From assembly GCA_003343625.1 (NCBI GenBank), contig QAKV01000004.1:1-53965 (forward strand): a stretch of DNA of 53,965 bases, given 5' to 3'. A program made the translations under genes and the position numbers. The notes under the pieces are model-generated. The model had not been told where the DNA came from and ran no database searches. It was given only the letters and a program-made list of their open reading frames with translations. This DNA comes from Clostridiales bacterium. GTDB lineage: Bacteria > Bacillota > Clostridia > Lachnospirales > Lachnospiraceae. This document shows, piece after piece, positions 25,079-33,137 of this stretch (its first letter is position 1; each line of letters begins with the position of its first letter).

Positions 25079-26553
25079 CAGTCAAACCCCTTGTACTTTT
25101 CTTTCAATAATTCGATCCCGTATTCTCTGGACGTCCCTTTGATCCGCTCCATATACTCTTTCAGATGGCCCCTGCAGTGTTCCGGTCCGCCCTCCCGCAT
25201 CACGGTCCACATCGGATCCACATCAGAGCCGGATGTCTTCATCATCCGGTCGGTCCAGTCCAGAATCATCTTCGCGCCCTTCGCGCAGAGATCCGGACGC
25301 TCCTGGGCCAGATTGTGCTGCTCGTGGGGATCTTTGCGAATGTCGAACAGCATTTCGTCCGGAAGGATGTGGTAGCCGCCGTGAACGGTGCGGATATATA
25401 CATAATCGTCGAACCTGACGCTCCTCTGGCAGACATGCGCGCACTGCGTCAGCACCGCATACGGTTTGGCGCAGTCCTTGCCGCTTCTGAGCGTCTCCGC
25501 AAAGGACGTTCCATCGTAATGATAACGGTTCCCCATAAACATAGGGGTCTGCAAGAGTTCCTGCACCGTGGGAGCGAGATCCGTGTTATCATGAAATCCT
25601 TTCGCCACGGTTCCCTTCTGCATTCCCGGCCATTTAATGATCAGCGGAATCCTGCAAACGGGTTCATCCGCCATCCCGTGTTCGCCGTATACGCCGAACT
25701 CGCCCAGATCTTCTCCATGGTCTGCCGTGATGATGACCGCCAGATCATCATCGTAAAGGCCGTGGTCTTTCAGCCAGCCGATAATCTGCCCGATGTTATC
25801 GTCCGTATAGCGGATTCCCTCATCATATAAGTTCAGGAAATGGCGCGCATCCTCCAGGCTGGTCAGTTTTCCCGGATGTTTCGGCCACTGGGCGAAGGTA
25901 TCGTCGTTCCACATATTGATCTCATTGGCGCCATGGGGCCCGATATGCAGCAGGTGTTCCCTGAAGATTTCCTCCGTGATCCAGTCGTCCGGCAGGGGCG
26001 TCCCGTCGAAATGGTTCTCATAGTCGGCCGGTGTCCGGTAAGGGGTATGGGGATCCCAGTAATGTACGTGCATCATCCAGTTATCCTTTTCCCCGTTTCT
26101 CTCCAGCCAGTCCAGCACATGGGGCGTCACCATTTCCGCGGATTCTCCTCCGCGGTTCCCCACGTTATAGCATTCGTTGAATCCGGCGTTGAACCACCAT
26201 GCGGAATGCCTTTCCGCAAAAGTGGAAAAGGATACCGTATGCATCCCGGCCCGCCTGAACTGCATGAACAGCCCGTTTTCAGACATATCGTCAGTAAAGC
26301 TGCGGGTACGGCCCTGCAGGCGCATGTCCGCCGCCGTTCCCCCATGGCCCACAATCCCGTTATGAATTCCATACTGACCGCTGATCATCGACGCTCTGGA
26401 AGGCAGACAGGGCGCGTTCGGGCAATAGTAATCCTCGAAGCGGACACCTTCTTTCGCGATCTCATCCATGACCGGCGTCGTATTCCTCTGATACCCATAG
26501 CAGCCCATATGGTCTGCCCGAAGCGTATCGATATCGAACATGACGACTCTCAT
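25078..26553 (-). CDS. Sulfatase (Cys-type, alkaline-phosphatase superfamily)
   Basis: 491 residues. The sulfatase signature C-x-P-S-R is present as Cys49-Leu-Pro-Ser-Arg53 (APCLPSRASMISG). The Cys must be converted to formylglycine to be active. Metal ligands are seen in the early FDIDTLRADHMG and in VIITADHGEDLGEFGVYGEHG. It removes sulfate esters from carbohydrate, here presumably from an imported oligosaccharide, since no signal peptide is visible. It lies 15 nt behind the response regulator and is coupled to GH3. The maturase it requires is not in this window. Substrate position (6-O, 3-O, etc.) cannot be assigned. Confidence 0.9.
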   Translation of the reverse strand: MRVVMFDIDTLRADHMGCYGYQRNTTPVMDEIAKEGVRFEDYYCPNAPCLPSRASMISGQYGIHNGIVGHGGTAADMRLQGRTRSFTDDMSENGLFMQFRRAGMHTVSFSTFAERHSAWWFNAGFNECYNVGNRGGESAEMVTPHVLDWLERNGEKDNWMMHVHYWDPHTPYRTPADYENHFDGTPLPDDWITEEIFREHLLHIGPHGANEINMWNDDTFAQWPKHPGKLTSLEDARHFLNLYDEGIRYTDDNIGQIIGWLKDHGLYDDDLAVIITADHGEDLGEFGVYGEHGMADEPVCRIPLIIKWPGMQKGTVAKGFHDNTDLAPTVQELLQTPMFMGNRYHYDGTSFAETLRSGKDCAKPYAVLTQCAHVCQRSVRFDDYVYIRTVHGGYHILPDEMLFDIRKDPHEQHNLAQERPDLCAKGAKMILDWTDRMMKTSGSDVDPMWTVMREGGPEHCRGHLKEYMERIKGTSREYGIELLKEKYKGFD

Positions 26554-26568
26554 GTCGAATCCTCCTTT

Positions 26569-27324
26569 CTATTTGCCAGCCCTCATCTCGGAGGGCGTGA
26601 TGCCATAAAACCCATGAAAATGCTGATAGAAATAGTTCATATTAGAATAGCCCACATCCGCGGCGATCGCTGAAATCTTCTCATCGGTATTCACGATCTG
26701 TCCCCTTGCCACGTGCATCCGGTAAGCCATCAGATACTCGGAAAATTTCATCCCCGTTTCCTTGATGAAAATCTGTCCCAGATAAGTGGCATTCATCCGA
26801 AACCGGTCCGCAATGCTTTTGAGGGAAATGTGCTGCCCGTATTCCATCCCCACCATCATAACGATCTTGCGGATCAGTGGGGAAAGTTCCTCATATGGCC
26901 TGCCGAGCACCGGATCTTCGTCCTTTTTGTCGTCCCTGCGCAGCGTACCGTGCAGCTTTTCCACGATCACCTGCTCGATCCGCTTCTGCAGCTGCTTTTT
27001 GTCCAGAGGCTTCAGCAGGTAGTCCAGCGCGCCGCAACGCAGCGCTTCACACGCATACTGAAAATCGTCGTAGCCGCTCATCATGATATAATTCGAATGG
27101 ATTCCCATCGCGTTTAAACAGTTAATCAATTCATATCCGAATTCGTTTCCGATCCGAACATCCACAAGGCAGACATCCGGTTTCCAGTCCACCACGTGAG
27201 AAACGACCTCAAAACAGCTTTTGGCGGTTTTGATTCTCTCAAAACCCAGTTGCTTCCAGTCCAGCAGCCGGCAAATTCCCTCCAAAATCGCAGGCTCGTC
27301 ATCCACGATCATCAATGTGTACAT
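26569..27324 (-). CDS. Response regulator, YesN type (REC plus AraC HTH)
   Basis: 251 residues, compact for this family. The receiver domain has the acidic pair in MIVDDEPA, phospho-acceptor Asp55 (VCLVDVRIG) and the switch Lys in DYLLKPLDKKQ. The C-terminal AraC-type double HTH is HISLKSIADRFRMNATYLGQIFIKETGMKFSEYLMAYRMHVAR followed by VGYSNMNYFYQHFHGFYGITPSEMR. Its start overlaps the histidine kinase gene by 26 nt, so the two form a sensor-regulator pair. Lying directly before the sulfatase and glycosidases, it probably activates this operon and the importer. Confidence 0.93.
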   Translation of the reverse strand: MYTLMIVDDEPAILEGICRLLDWKQLGFERIKTAKSCFEVVSHVVDWKPDVCLVDVRIGNEFGYELINCLNAMGIHSNYIMMSGYDDFQYACEALRCGALDYLLKPLDKKQLQKRIEQVIVEKLHGTLRRDDKKDEDPVLGRPYEELSPLIRKIVMMVGMEYGQHISLKSIADRFRMNATYLGQIFIKETGMKFSEYLMAYRMHVARGQIVNTDEKISAIAADVGYSNMNYFYQHFHGFYGITPSEMRAGK

Positions 27325-29071
27325 CCTCTACCACCTTTCCCGGAATAAAAATGGACACACAAAATCCTCCTTCCGGATTATTGCCAACGTTCATCTCAAA
27401 TCCATCCCTGTAGAAATATTCCAGCCTCATGTAAACGTTGCGCAGACCGATATCCGCCTCCGGATCATCGTTTCCTTCGTACATATTCCTGCGGATCTCA
27501 TCCAACCTCTCCTCCGGCACCCCGCTGCCGTTGTCGATCAGTTCGATCCTGGCGCCGCCGTCCTGTGCGTGCCCGCTGACGATCAGCAGATTGTACTCGC
27601 TCTCCCGATCGAATCCATGAGTGAAAAAATTTTCCGCCAGCGGCTGAAGCCAGAAATTCACCGTAGGAGTCTCCTCGATCTCCCTGTCCAGTTCGATCTG
27701 ATAGACGAAATTGTTCCGAAAACGGAGTTCCATAATTTTCAAATACATTTCCAGAAGGCTGAACTCCTCTTTCAGGCTGATGGAGTTTTTCCGATGCATT
27801 CGCGCCCGATACAACGTTCCCAGCATGGCGATGGCATCCGCCATATCCCTGTCTCCCTGCATCAGCGCTTTAGAGCGCAGCGTTTCCAGCGTATTGTACA
27901 GAAAATGGGGATTGATCTGATGCTGCAGCGCCCGCATTTCCGTTTCCTGTTCCTTCAGTTTCAATACATATTCCGTCTCGATATAGCCTTCCAGTTTCAC
28001 GCCCACATCCTTGAGCGCCACGGCGATCATGCCGTACTCGTTCTCCCTGTGGCGAACGGGAAGCTCCATCGCTTTGAGCCCTTTAAAATCCCCGCTCTCC
28101 ATCGCGCCCAGCATGGCCATAATCGTGGTGAGGAAATTCGCATCCGTCTGGATCCCTATGTAACTGGTGACGATCACTCCCAGCGCAATCAGCAGCAGGG
28201 CCATCACCAACGCCAGCACCGTATAGGCGTTGTCCCGCAGGACCGAGGGCAGATCCCGAATCACCACGAAAGTATAATCTCCCTGACTGGAAATGAACTT
28301 CAGGTAATAGACCGTCCCCGAAAGCCATCCTTCTTCTTCCGTCCCGCTGTTCGCCTGTTCCAGCCAGTCCTCTCCCTCTTCAGACAGTTGGCTGCCGGTC
28401 AGCAGTTTTCCTTCTCCGTCCAAAATTCCCCAGTCCGCCCGAAACTGTTCATCCCTTTCGTAAATATCCGAACTGCTGATCCAGAAATCCATCGTCCCGA
28501 TGGTCTCGCCCATGTGTCGGGGATCCCGGATGGAAAAAGACGCCGCCAGGATATCCCCGAAATTCTGAATCTGCCTGAGGTCTTCCGGCTCCTGAAATTC
28601 AAAGCTCAGGCGTACATCCCCGTTTTCCAGCCAGATCGCCTTCATCCCGCTCTCCGACCTCAGCGTAACCCCCGTGATCTCGCTTCGGCTGTCGGTAAAC
28701 AGCTGTCTGATATCCGCAGGCAGATACCGGATCTGTTCGCTGTTTCCCAGGCTTTCCTCCCGCCTTTCCCAGAGATACTGCTGCTGGCTGGAAGTCAGGA
28801 ACAGGGCCTTGAGATCCTTCATCAGCATACTGTCCTCGTACAGCTGATTCGTATAGTTCAGCGTCCAGTCCTGAATCACGGCCATGCGCCTTTCCCGTTC
28901 CAGAAAGATGCGCTGCGCCTGCTGCCGCAAATCGGACATCCAGGTATTTACGAAAAAAATCAGCATGCCGGAAAAAACAAGAATGCTCAAAAATAACACA
29001 ACCGCGATCGTACCTGAAAACTTTTTCCTGTATATTCGATACCCCAAAAAGGTGGCGTGAAATTTGTTCAT
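27299..29071 (-). CDS. Sensor histidine kinase, YesM type
   Basis: 590 residues from the ATG at 29071, which has GGGGAAGGA ahead (an upstream ATG at 29089 is less likely). One membrane segment near the N terminus (TIAVVLFLSILVFSGMLIFFV) and another near residue 265 (YTVLALVMALLLIALGVIVTSYIG) enclose an extracellular sensor region. A HAMP-like linker follows. The His_kinase motif LQHQINPHFLYNTLETLRSKA carries the phospho-acceptor His, and the ATPase end has LIDNGSGVPEERLDEI. It likely senses the oligosaccharide or a loaded binding protein. A strong promoter at 29110-29138 drives it and the genes behind it. Confidence 0.92.
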   Translation of the reverse strand: MNKFHATFLGYRIYRKKFSGTIAVVLFLSILVFSGMLIFFVNTWMSDLRQQAQRIFLERERRMAVIQDWTLNYTNQLYEDSMLMKDLKALFLTSSQQQYLWERREESLGNSEQIRYLPADIRQLFTDSRSEITGVTLRSESGMKAIWLENGDVRLSFEFQEPEDLRQIQNFGDILAASFSIRDPRHMGETIGTMDFWISSSDIYERDEQFRADWGILDGEGKLLTGSQLSEEGEDWLEQANSGTEEEGWLSGTVYYLKFISSQGDYTFVVIRDLPSVLRDNAYTVLALVMALLLIALGVIVTSYIGIQTDANFLTTIMAMLGAMESGDFKGLKAMELPVRHRENEYGMIAVALKDVGVKLEGYIETEYVLKLKEQETEMRALQHQINPHFLYNTLETLRSKALMQGDRDMADAIAMLGTLYRARMHRKNSISLKEEFSLLEMYLKIMELRFRNNFVYQIELDREIEETPTVNFWLQPLAENFFTHGFDRESEYNLLIVSGHAQDGGARIELIDNGSGVPEERLDEIRRNMYEGNDDPEADIGLRNVYMRLEYFYRDGFEMNVGNNPEGGFCVSIFIPGKVVEDVHIDDRG

Positions 29072-29109
29072 TTTGCTGTCCTTCCCCATGCTGTAAAAAT
29101 CCTATCCCT

Positions 29110-29138
29110 ATTATATCGATTTTTCATATTCCTGTCCA
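29110..29138 (-). promoter_or_regulatory. Promoter of the sensor kinase/glycosidase operon
   Basis: Minus strand TGGACA (29133-29138; 5 of 6 consensus), 17-nt spacer, TATAAT (29110-29115), about 40 nt before the kinase start. This makes kinase, regulator, sulfatase, GH3, GH20 and GH2 an independent transcription unit from the importer genes. Confidence 0.85.
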
Positions 29139-29249
29139 CCGGAGGCGGAAAGATTGCCAAAGATTTGTAAATGATCCGCATCGCAGAAATCCGTGTCGCC
29201 GGGCGGCTGACTCGATGAGGATTCCGCCTGTCATCGAACCGGCGATATA

Positions 29250-29278
29250 AGGCCCTCCGAGCTAAGTTCGGAGGGCCT
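29250..29278 (-). terminator. Hairpin behind the sugar-binding protein gene
   Basis: A perfect 11-bp stem (AGGCCCTCCGA/TCGGAGGGCCT) with a 7-nt loop lies about 32 nt after the binding-protein stop. The minus-strand tail is only TTATATC, so it may be a partial terminator or an RNA-stabilising 3' hairpin that keeps binding-protein message abundant. Confidence 0.7.
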
Positions 29279-29309
29279 CATCTTCCTCAATCGTCAGATA
29301 TTCAGTTTC

Positions 29310-30827
29310 TTATTCTGCGAAGAACTCGTCGATCTGCTTCTGCGCTTCTGCGATGATCGTATCCAGTCCGGCTGCCTTCAGCTCTTCGATGCACTTAGGC
29401 AGAACTTCGTTCGGATCGGACGCGCCGGTCAGCAGGTCATATTTGTACTTATCCCAAACGGTATTGCAGTTTGCCATCTCGTTCTGGATGTTGCTGATGT
29501 CGAGCGCGAAGCCCAGGCAAACGGAAGGAGTTGCAGCTTCATTCTGCGCCTTAACCTGTTCGTATGCATCGGGATCGCTGTCATCGGTAACGGAGAGGAT
29601 GAAGAATGTGCCCTGTGTATAAGAAGGCCATGTCCAGTCGTCTCTCAGTCTCTTCACAACGCCGTCGCTCACGTATTCGAAGTGGTCGCCTTCAACGCCG
29701 AATGCACACATATCGCGGAACTTGGAATCGGTGTTCATCAGCTGCAGAACTTTCAGCGCCTCTTCCTTATAGTTGGAGTTCACGGAAATAGCGTTCATGG
29801 AACCCTGAATGGTCTCGGTGGTATAGATCGGTCCGAATACCTGGGTCAGGTCATACTTCTCAACGCCTTCGTTGGTCTGCCAGGTGGTCGCTGCTGCAGG
29901 CCAGCCCTGTGCGGTGCCGAAGCAGCTGCCCTTCGTGCCTTCTGTAATGACGTTCGCATCGGGGTTGATGATGCCATCCATATACCAGGAATGCAGCCAG
30001 TTGAACCCTTCAACGATGTCTTCCTGCTCCAGCGTGCAGACGACGGTGCGGGTCTCGTCATCGATCTTCACGCCGATGGGCTGCAGGCCGCCTGCCAGCC
30101 CGTCGTAGTTGTTGAAGAATCCGTTGAACAGAGCGCCCTGATGCAGCTTGATCGGATAGAAGGAATCGCCCTCGCCTTCCTTGATCGCGCGCACTGCAGG
30201 ATCCAGCGTCGCATAGTCCTTGATGCTCTCCACATCGATGCCGTACTTCTGTACATAGGTGTCATCCAGATACCAGAACTGGGTCAGAGAAGAATCCTTG
30301 TATGTAGGAACCGCATACACGTTTCCGTGAATCTGCGCGCCTTCCCACAGTTCCTGAGGGATGAAGTTATACAGATCGGGGGTCGCGGTCTGCACCAGAT
30401 CGGTGATATTCTCCAGCGCGCCCAGGTTGACGAATTTGCTGTAGTTGGTGTTGTTGACGAACATCAAATCGAAATACTCGCCGGTATTGACGATGTTGTT
30501 CATCTTCTGATCGTATTCGCTCCAGCCCGCGATCTTCACATCCAGGCGAACGCCGATCTTCTCTTCCGTATAGTCGCTGATCGCAGCGATGGACTCCTCG
30601 AAGTCGTCTGCAGGCGTTCCGCCGCAGGTCCACCAGATCAGGGTGGGCACCTCTCCGCTGGAAGCGCTGTCGTCGGCCGCAGCCTCTTCTCCTGCCGCCT
30701 CAGTTCCCGCGCTGCCGGTGTCAGCTCCGGTGTCAGCGGTATCGCCGCCGCAGCCGGACAGCATTCCCGCCGTCATGACGGAAACCAGCCCCAACGCAAG
30801 GATTTTGCTTAAGGTTTTCTTTTTCAT
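29310..30827 (-). CDS. Sugar ABC transporter solute-binding lipoprotein
   Basis: 505 residues. A lipoprotein signal peptide ends in LSGC with the lipidated Cys26, followed by a long acidic Ala/Gly/Asp/Glu-rich tether. The rest is a family-1-type extracellular solute-binding protein (VPTLIWWTCGGTPADDFEE, NIVNTGEYFDLMFVNN, GTKGSCFGTAQGWPAAATTW), LplA-like. It binds an oligosaccharide outside the cell and delivers it to the two permeases encoded upstream. It is third in the importer operon (permease, permease, binding protein) and is followed by a hairpin. Confidence 0.92.
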   Translation of the reverse strand: MKKKTLSKILALGLVSVMTAGMLSGCGGDTADTGADTGSAGTEAAGEEAAADDSASSGEVPTLIWWTCGGTPADDFEESIAAISDYTEEKIGVRLDVKIAGWSEYDQKMNNIVNTGEYFDLMFVNNTNYSKFVNLGALENITDLVQTATPDLYNFIPQELWEGAQIHGNVYAVPTYKDSSLTQFWYLDDTYVQKYGIDVESIKDYATLDPAVRAIKEGEGDSFYPIKLHQGALFNGFFNNYDGLAGGLQPIGVKIDDETRTVVCTLEQEDIVEGFNWLHSWYMDGIINPDANVITEGTKGSCFGTAQGWPAAATTWQTNEGVEKYDLTQVFGPIYTTETIQGSMNAISVNSNYKEEALKVLQLMNTDSKFRDMCAFGVEGDHFEYVSDGVVKRLRDDWTWPSYTQGTFFILSVTDDSDPDAYEQVKAQNEAATPSVCLGFALDISNIQNEMANCNTVWDKYKYDLLTGASDPNEVLPKCIEELKAAGLDTIIAEAQKQIDEFFAE

Positions 30828-30908
30828 ACAAATCCTCCTGTTTGATTGAAATTGAATGAGTTATATATCCACCGGCCATGCCGGTTCGATATCGTTTCGA
30901 TCCCCCGG

Positions 30909-31859
30909 TCAGCCCTTGACCGCTCCCACCGTCAGACCGGAAATGAAGTACTTCTGGAAGAACGGATACGCGCAGGCGATGGGCAGGACGATGATCACCA
31001 CGATCGCCATACGGGCTGCCTCCTGAGGCATGTTCGCCAGCATCTCCGCAGCGGACGCTCCCATGGTCGCCGCATTCTTGGCCAGCATCTGGATGTTGGT
31101 CAGGATCTGGTTCAGCAGCGCCTGCAGAGACAGGAGTTTATGATCATCGATATACAGCAGGGACTGATACCAGTCGTTCCAGTACGCAAAGCAAAGGAAC
31201 AATCCGATGGTCGCCAGCACCGGCAGCGAAATCGGCAGCACGATGCGGGAAAAAATCGTCAGCTGGCTGGCCCCGTCCATTTTCGCCGATTCGATCAGGG
31301 ACTCCGGAACGGTGGTCTTGAAGAAAGTACGGCAGATGATGACGTTAAAGGAAGAAACCGCCAGGGGCAGGATCAGCGCCCAGACCGTATTCTTTAAGCC
31401 CAGCATGGTGCCCACCACGAAATAAGTGGAAACCAGACCGCCGTTGAACACCATCGGGATGAATACGATCATGGTCAGAAATCCGTTGAGCTTGTAGTTG
31501 GGCCTGGAAAGCACATATCCCATCAGGGTCGTCAGCAGCACGCCGAGGATCGTTCCCACGATGGTGACGAACAGGGAAATCCCCAACGCCCTCAGAATCA
31601 TCGTGCTCTGTGAAGCCAAAAACGTATATCCTTCGAAGGAAAAAATCTTGGGAATGAATCTGTAACCATATTCCGTAATGGAAGCCTCTGCCGAAAAGGA
31701 GATCGCCACCACCAGAAGCACCGGGATAACGCAGATCGCCGCCATGAGGAAAAAGATCAGATTCAGCACTGCATTGGCCGGCTTTGATACCCGGTTAAAC
31801 CGGTCGAATCCATCCGGTTCATTCTTTTTTCTTTTCTGTATCGGTCTCGTTGATTCCAT
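30909..31859 (-). CDS. Carbohydrate ABC transporter permease, LplC type
   Basis: 316 residues with about six membrane helices (LNLIFFLMAAICVIPVLLVVAISF, LGISLFVTIVGTILGVLLTTLMGYVL and others). The cytoplasmic EAA loop that docks the ATPase is visible as ESAKMDGASQLTIFSRIVLPISLPVLATI. It belongs to the CUT1 group of binding-protein-dependent sugar permeases and pairs with the LplB-type permease 13 nt upstream. No ATPase gene is nearby, so a shared MsmX/UgpC-type ATPase encoded elsewhere is expected, as is usual for such clusters. Confidence 0.93.
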   Translation of the reverse strand: MESTRPIQKRKKNEPDGFDRFNRVSKPANAVLNLIFFLMAAICVIPVLLVVAISFSAEASITEYGYRFIPKIFSFEGYTFLASQSTMILRALGISLFVTIVGTILGVLLTTLMGYVLSRPNYKLNGFLTMIVFIPMVFNGGLVSTYFVVGTMLGLKNTVWALILPLAVSSFNVIICRTFFKTTVPESLIESAKMDGASQLTIFSRIVLPISLPVLATIGLFLCFAYWNDWYQSLLYIDDHKLLSLQALLNQILTNIQMLAKNAATMGASAAEMLANMPQEAARMAIVVIIVLPIACAYPFFQKYFISGLTVGAVKG

Positions 31860-31872
31860 CTTTTACCCCTCC

Positions 31873-32817
31873 TTAAATCATCGCGCTCTCGCGATCCACT
31901 TTGCGGACGATCGCGTTCGCGGTCAGAATCGTGATACAGCCCGCAACGGACTGTACGAATGCCGCAGCGGCAGCCATGCCCGTCGTTGACGTTTTCAGCT
32001 GTTTGTACACGTATACATCCAGCGTGTAAACGTAATCATACAGGGAGTTGGAATCTCTGGGCACCTGGAAGAACAGACCGAAATCGGAATAGAAAATGCG
32101 TCCCACGTTCATGATGAACATCATAATGATAACGGTCTTCATCAGCGGAAGGGTGATGTAGCGGATCTGCTGCCAGATCGTCGCGCCGTCGATGCCCGCC
32201 GCCTCATAATAAGTCTTGTCGATTCCGGTAATCGTGGCCAGGTAGACGACCATCCCGTATCCAACGCCCTTCCACAGGTTCATGAATACCAGGAAAGGCG
32301 GCCACATCATGGGTTTCATGTACCACTGCTGGCGCTCCATTCCCCAGGACTCCAGCAGTCCGTTGACCAGGCCCTTATCGTAGGATAAGAAAGCCCAGAC
32401 CAGCGCGCTGACCACGACCCAGGACAGAAAGTAAGGCATGAACATCGCCGTCTGATACGCTTTCGCCAGCTTCTTGCTGTGCAGCTGTCCGATCGCGATG
32501 GCAGCCGCGACCGGAACCACGATGCCCAAAATGATGAATACGATGTTATAAGCCAGAGTATTGCGGATGATCAGCCAGATATCCTTGGAGGAAAAGAGGA
32601 ACTCGAAGTTCTCAAACCCCACCCATTCGCTCTGCAGGAAGCTCTGGATGAACCCGCCGTGCACCTTGTAGTTCTTAAAAGCGATGATGATACCGAACAT
32701 CGGTGCGAAGCAGAATAATATGTACCATACTGTAGTCGGAAGGGCTAGCAGCGACAGCTCCGTATCATCGCGCCCCCACTTCCGCCTTTTCTTTATGTTT
32801 GTCTTTTCACTGGCCAT
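31873..32817 (-). CDS. Carbohydrate ABC transporter permease, LplB type
   Basis: 314 residues, first gene of the importer operon. There are six membrane segments (e.g. LALPTTVWYILFCFAPMFGIIIAF, IRNTLAYNIVFIILGIVVPVAAAIAIG) and the EAA loop YYEAAGIDGATIWQQIRYITLPLMKTVIIM. The YKVHGGFIQSFLQSEWVGFENFEFLF segment is characteristic of LplB/YtcP-type permeases for complex glycans. A basic N terminus (KKRRKWGR) precedes helix 1. The promoter is at 32878-32906. Confidence 0.93.
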   Translation of the reverse strand: MASEKTNIKKRRKWGRDDTELSLLALPTTVWYILFCFAPMFGIIIAFKNYKVHGGFIQSFLQSEWVGFENFEFLFSSKDIWLIIRNTLAYNIVFIILGIVVPVAAAIAIGQLHSKKLAKAYQTAMFMPYFLSWVVVSALVWAFLSYDKGLVNGLLESWGMERQQWYMKPMMWPPFLVFMNLWKGVGYGMVVYLATITGIDKTYYEAAGIDGATIWQQIRYITLPLMKTVIIMMFIMNVGRIFYSDFGLFFQVPRDSNSLYDYVYTLDVYVYKQLKTSTTGMAAAAAFVQSVAGCITILTANAIVRKVDRESAMI

Positions 32818-32877
32818 TCTATCTACCTCCTCTTCAATCGGTCAGGCCGTTTGACGTACGACCGACCTGCTAAATTT

Positions 32878-32906
32878 ATTATAACTTAGTTAATTTGCCA
32901 CTGCAA
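32878..32906 (-). promoter_or_regulatory. Promoter of the sugar importer operon
   Basis: Minus strand TTGCAG (32901-32906), 17-nt spacer, TATAAT (32878-32883), 61 nt before the LplB-type permease start. It lies in the 320-nt divergent region shared with the second sulfatase. Confidence 0.85.
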
Positions 32907-32918
32907 CCTAAAATTTCT

Positions 32919-33060
32919 TATATATCACCACAAAAATGTGAGTTTTATTCTACAAAATTCTTCCTGTTTTTTGGTTATTTTGTATATAAAACGTTTTCCC
33001 AAATCGCCGTGTCCATTTTCCCTATGTATAACTTGCCTCACATTTTTGGTGGTGTATCTA
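32919..33060. promoter_or_regulatory. Divergent control region with a long inverted repeat and a palindromic operator candidate
   Basis: TATCACCACAAAAATGTGAG (left arm, ending 32942) is complementary to CTCACATTTTTGGTGGTGTA (33037-33056) with one extra base in the right copy. The arms are about 95 nt apart. Between them lies the palindrome AAAACGTTTT (32988-32997) with the central CG typical of LacI/CcpA-family operators. The region separates the importer operon from the second sulfatase, so paired regulator sites, possibly for the YesN-type regulator, are plausible. The rest of the gap is AT-rich and shows no other gene. Confidence 0.55.
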
Positions 33061-33137
33061 ACGTTTCTGGTATGGACTGTTCCTTCGCGCCACGTCTATA
33101 CTCAAAAAAAGAACTTCATTCCGGAAAGGAGATTCGT

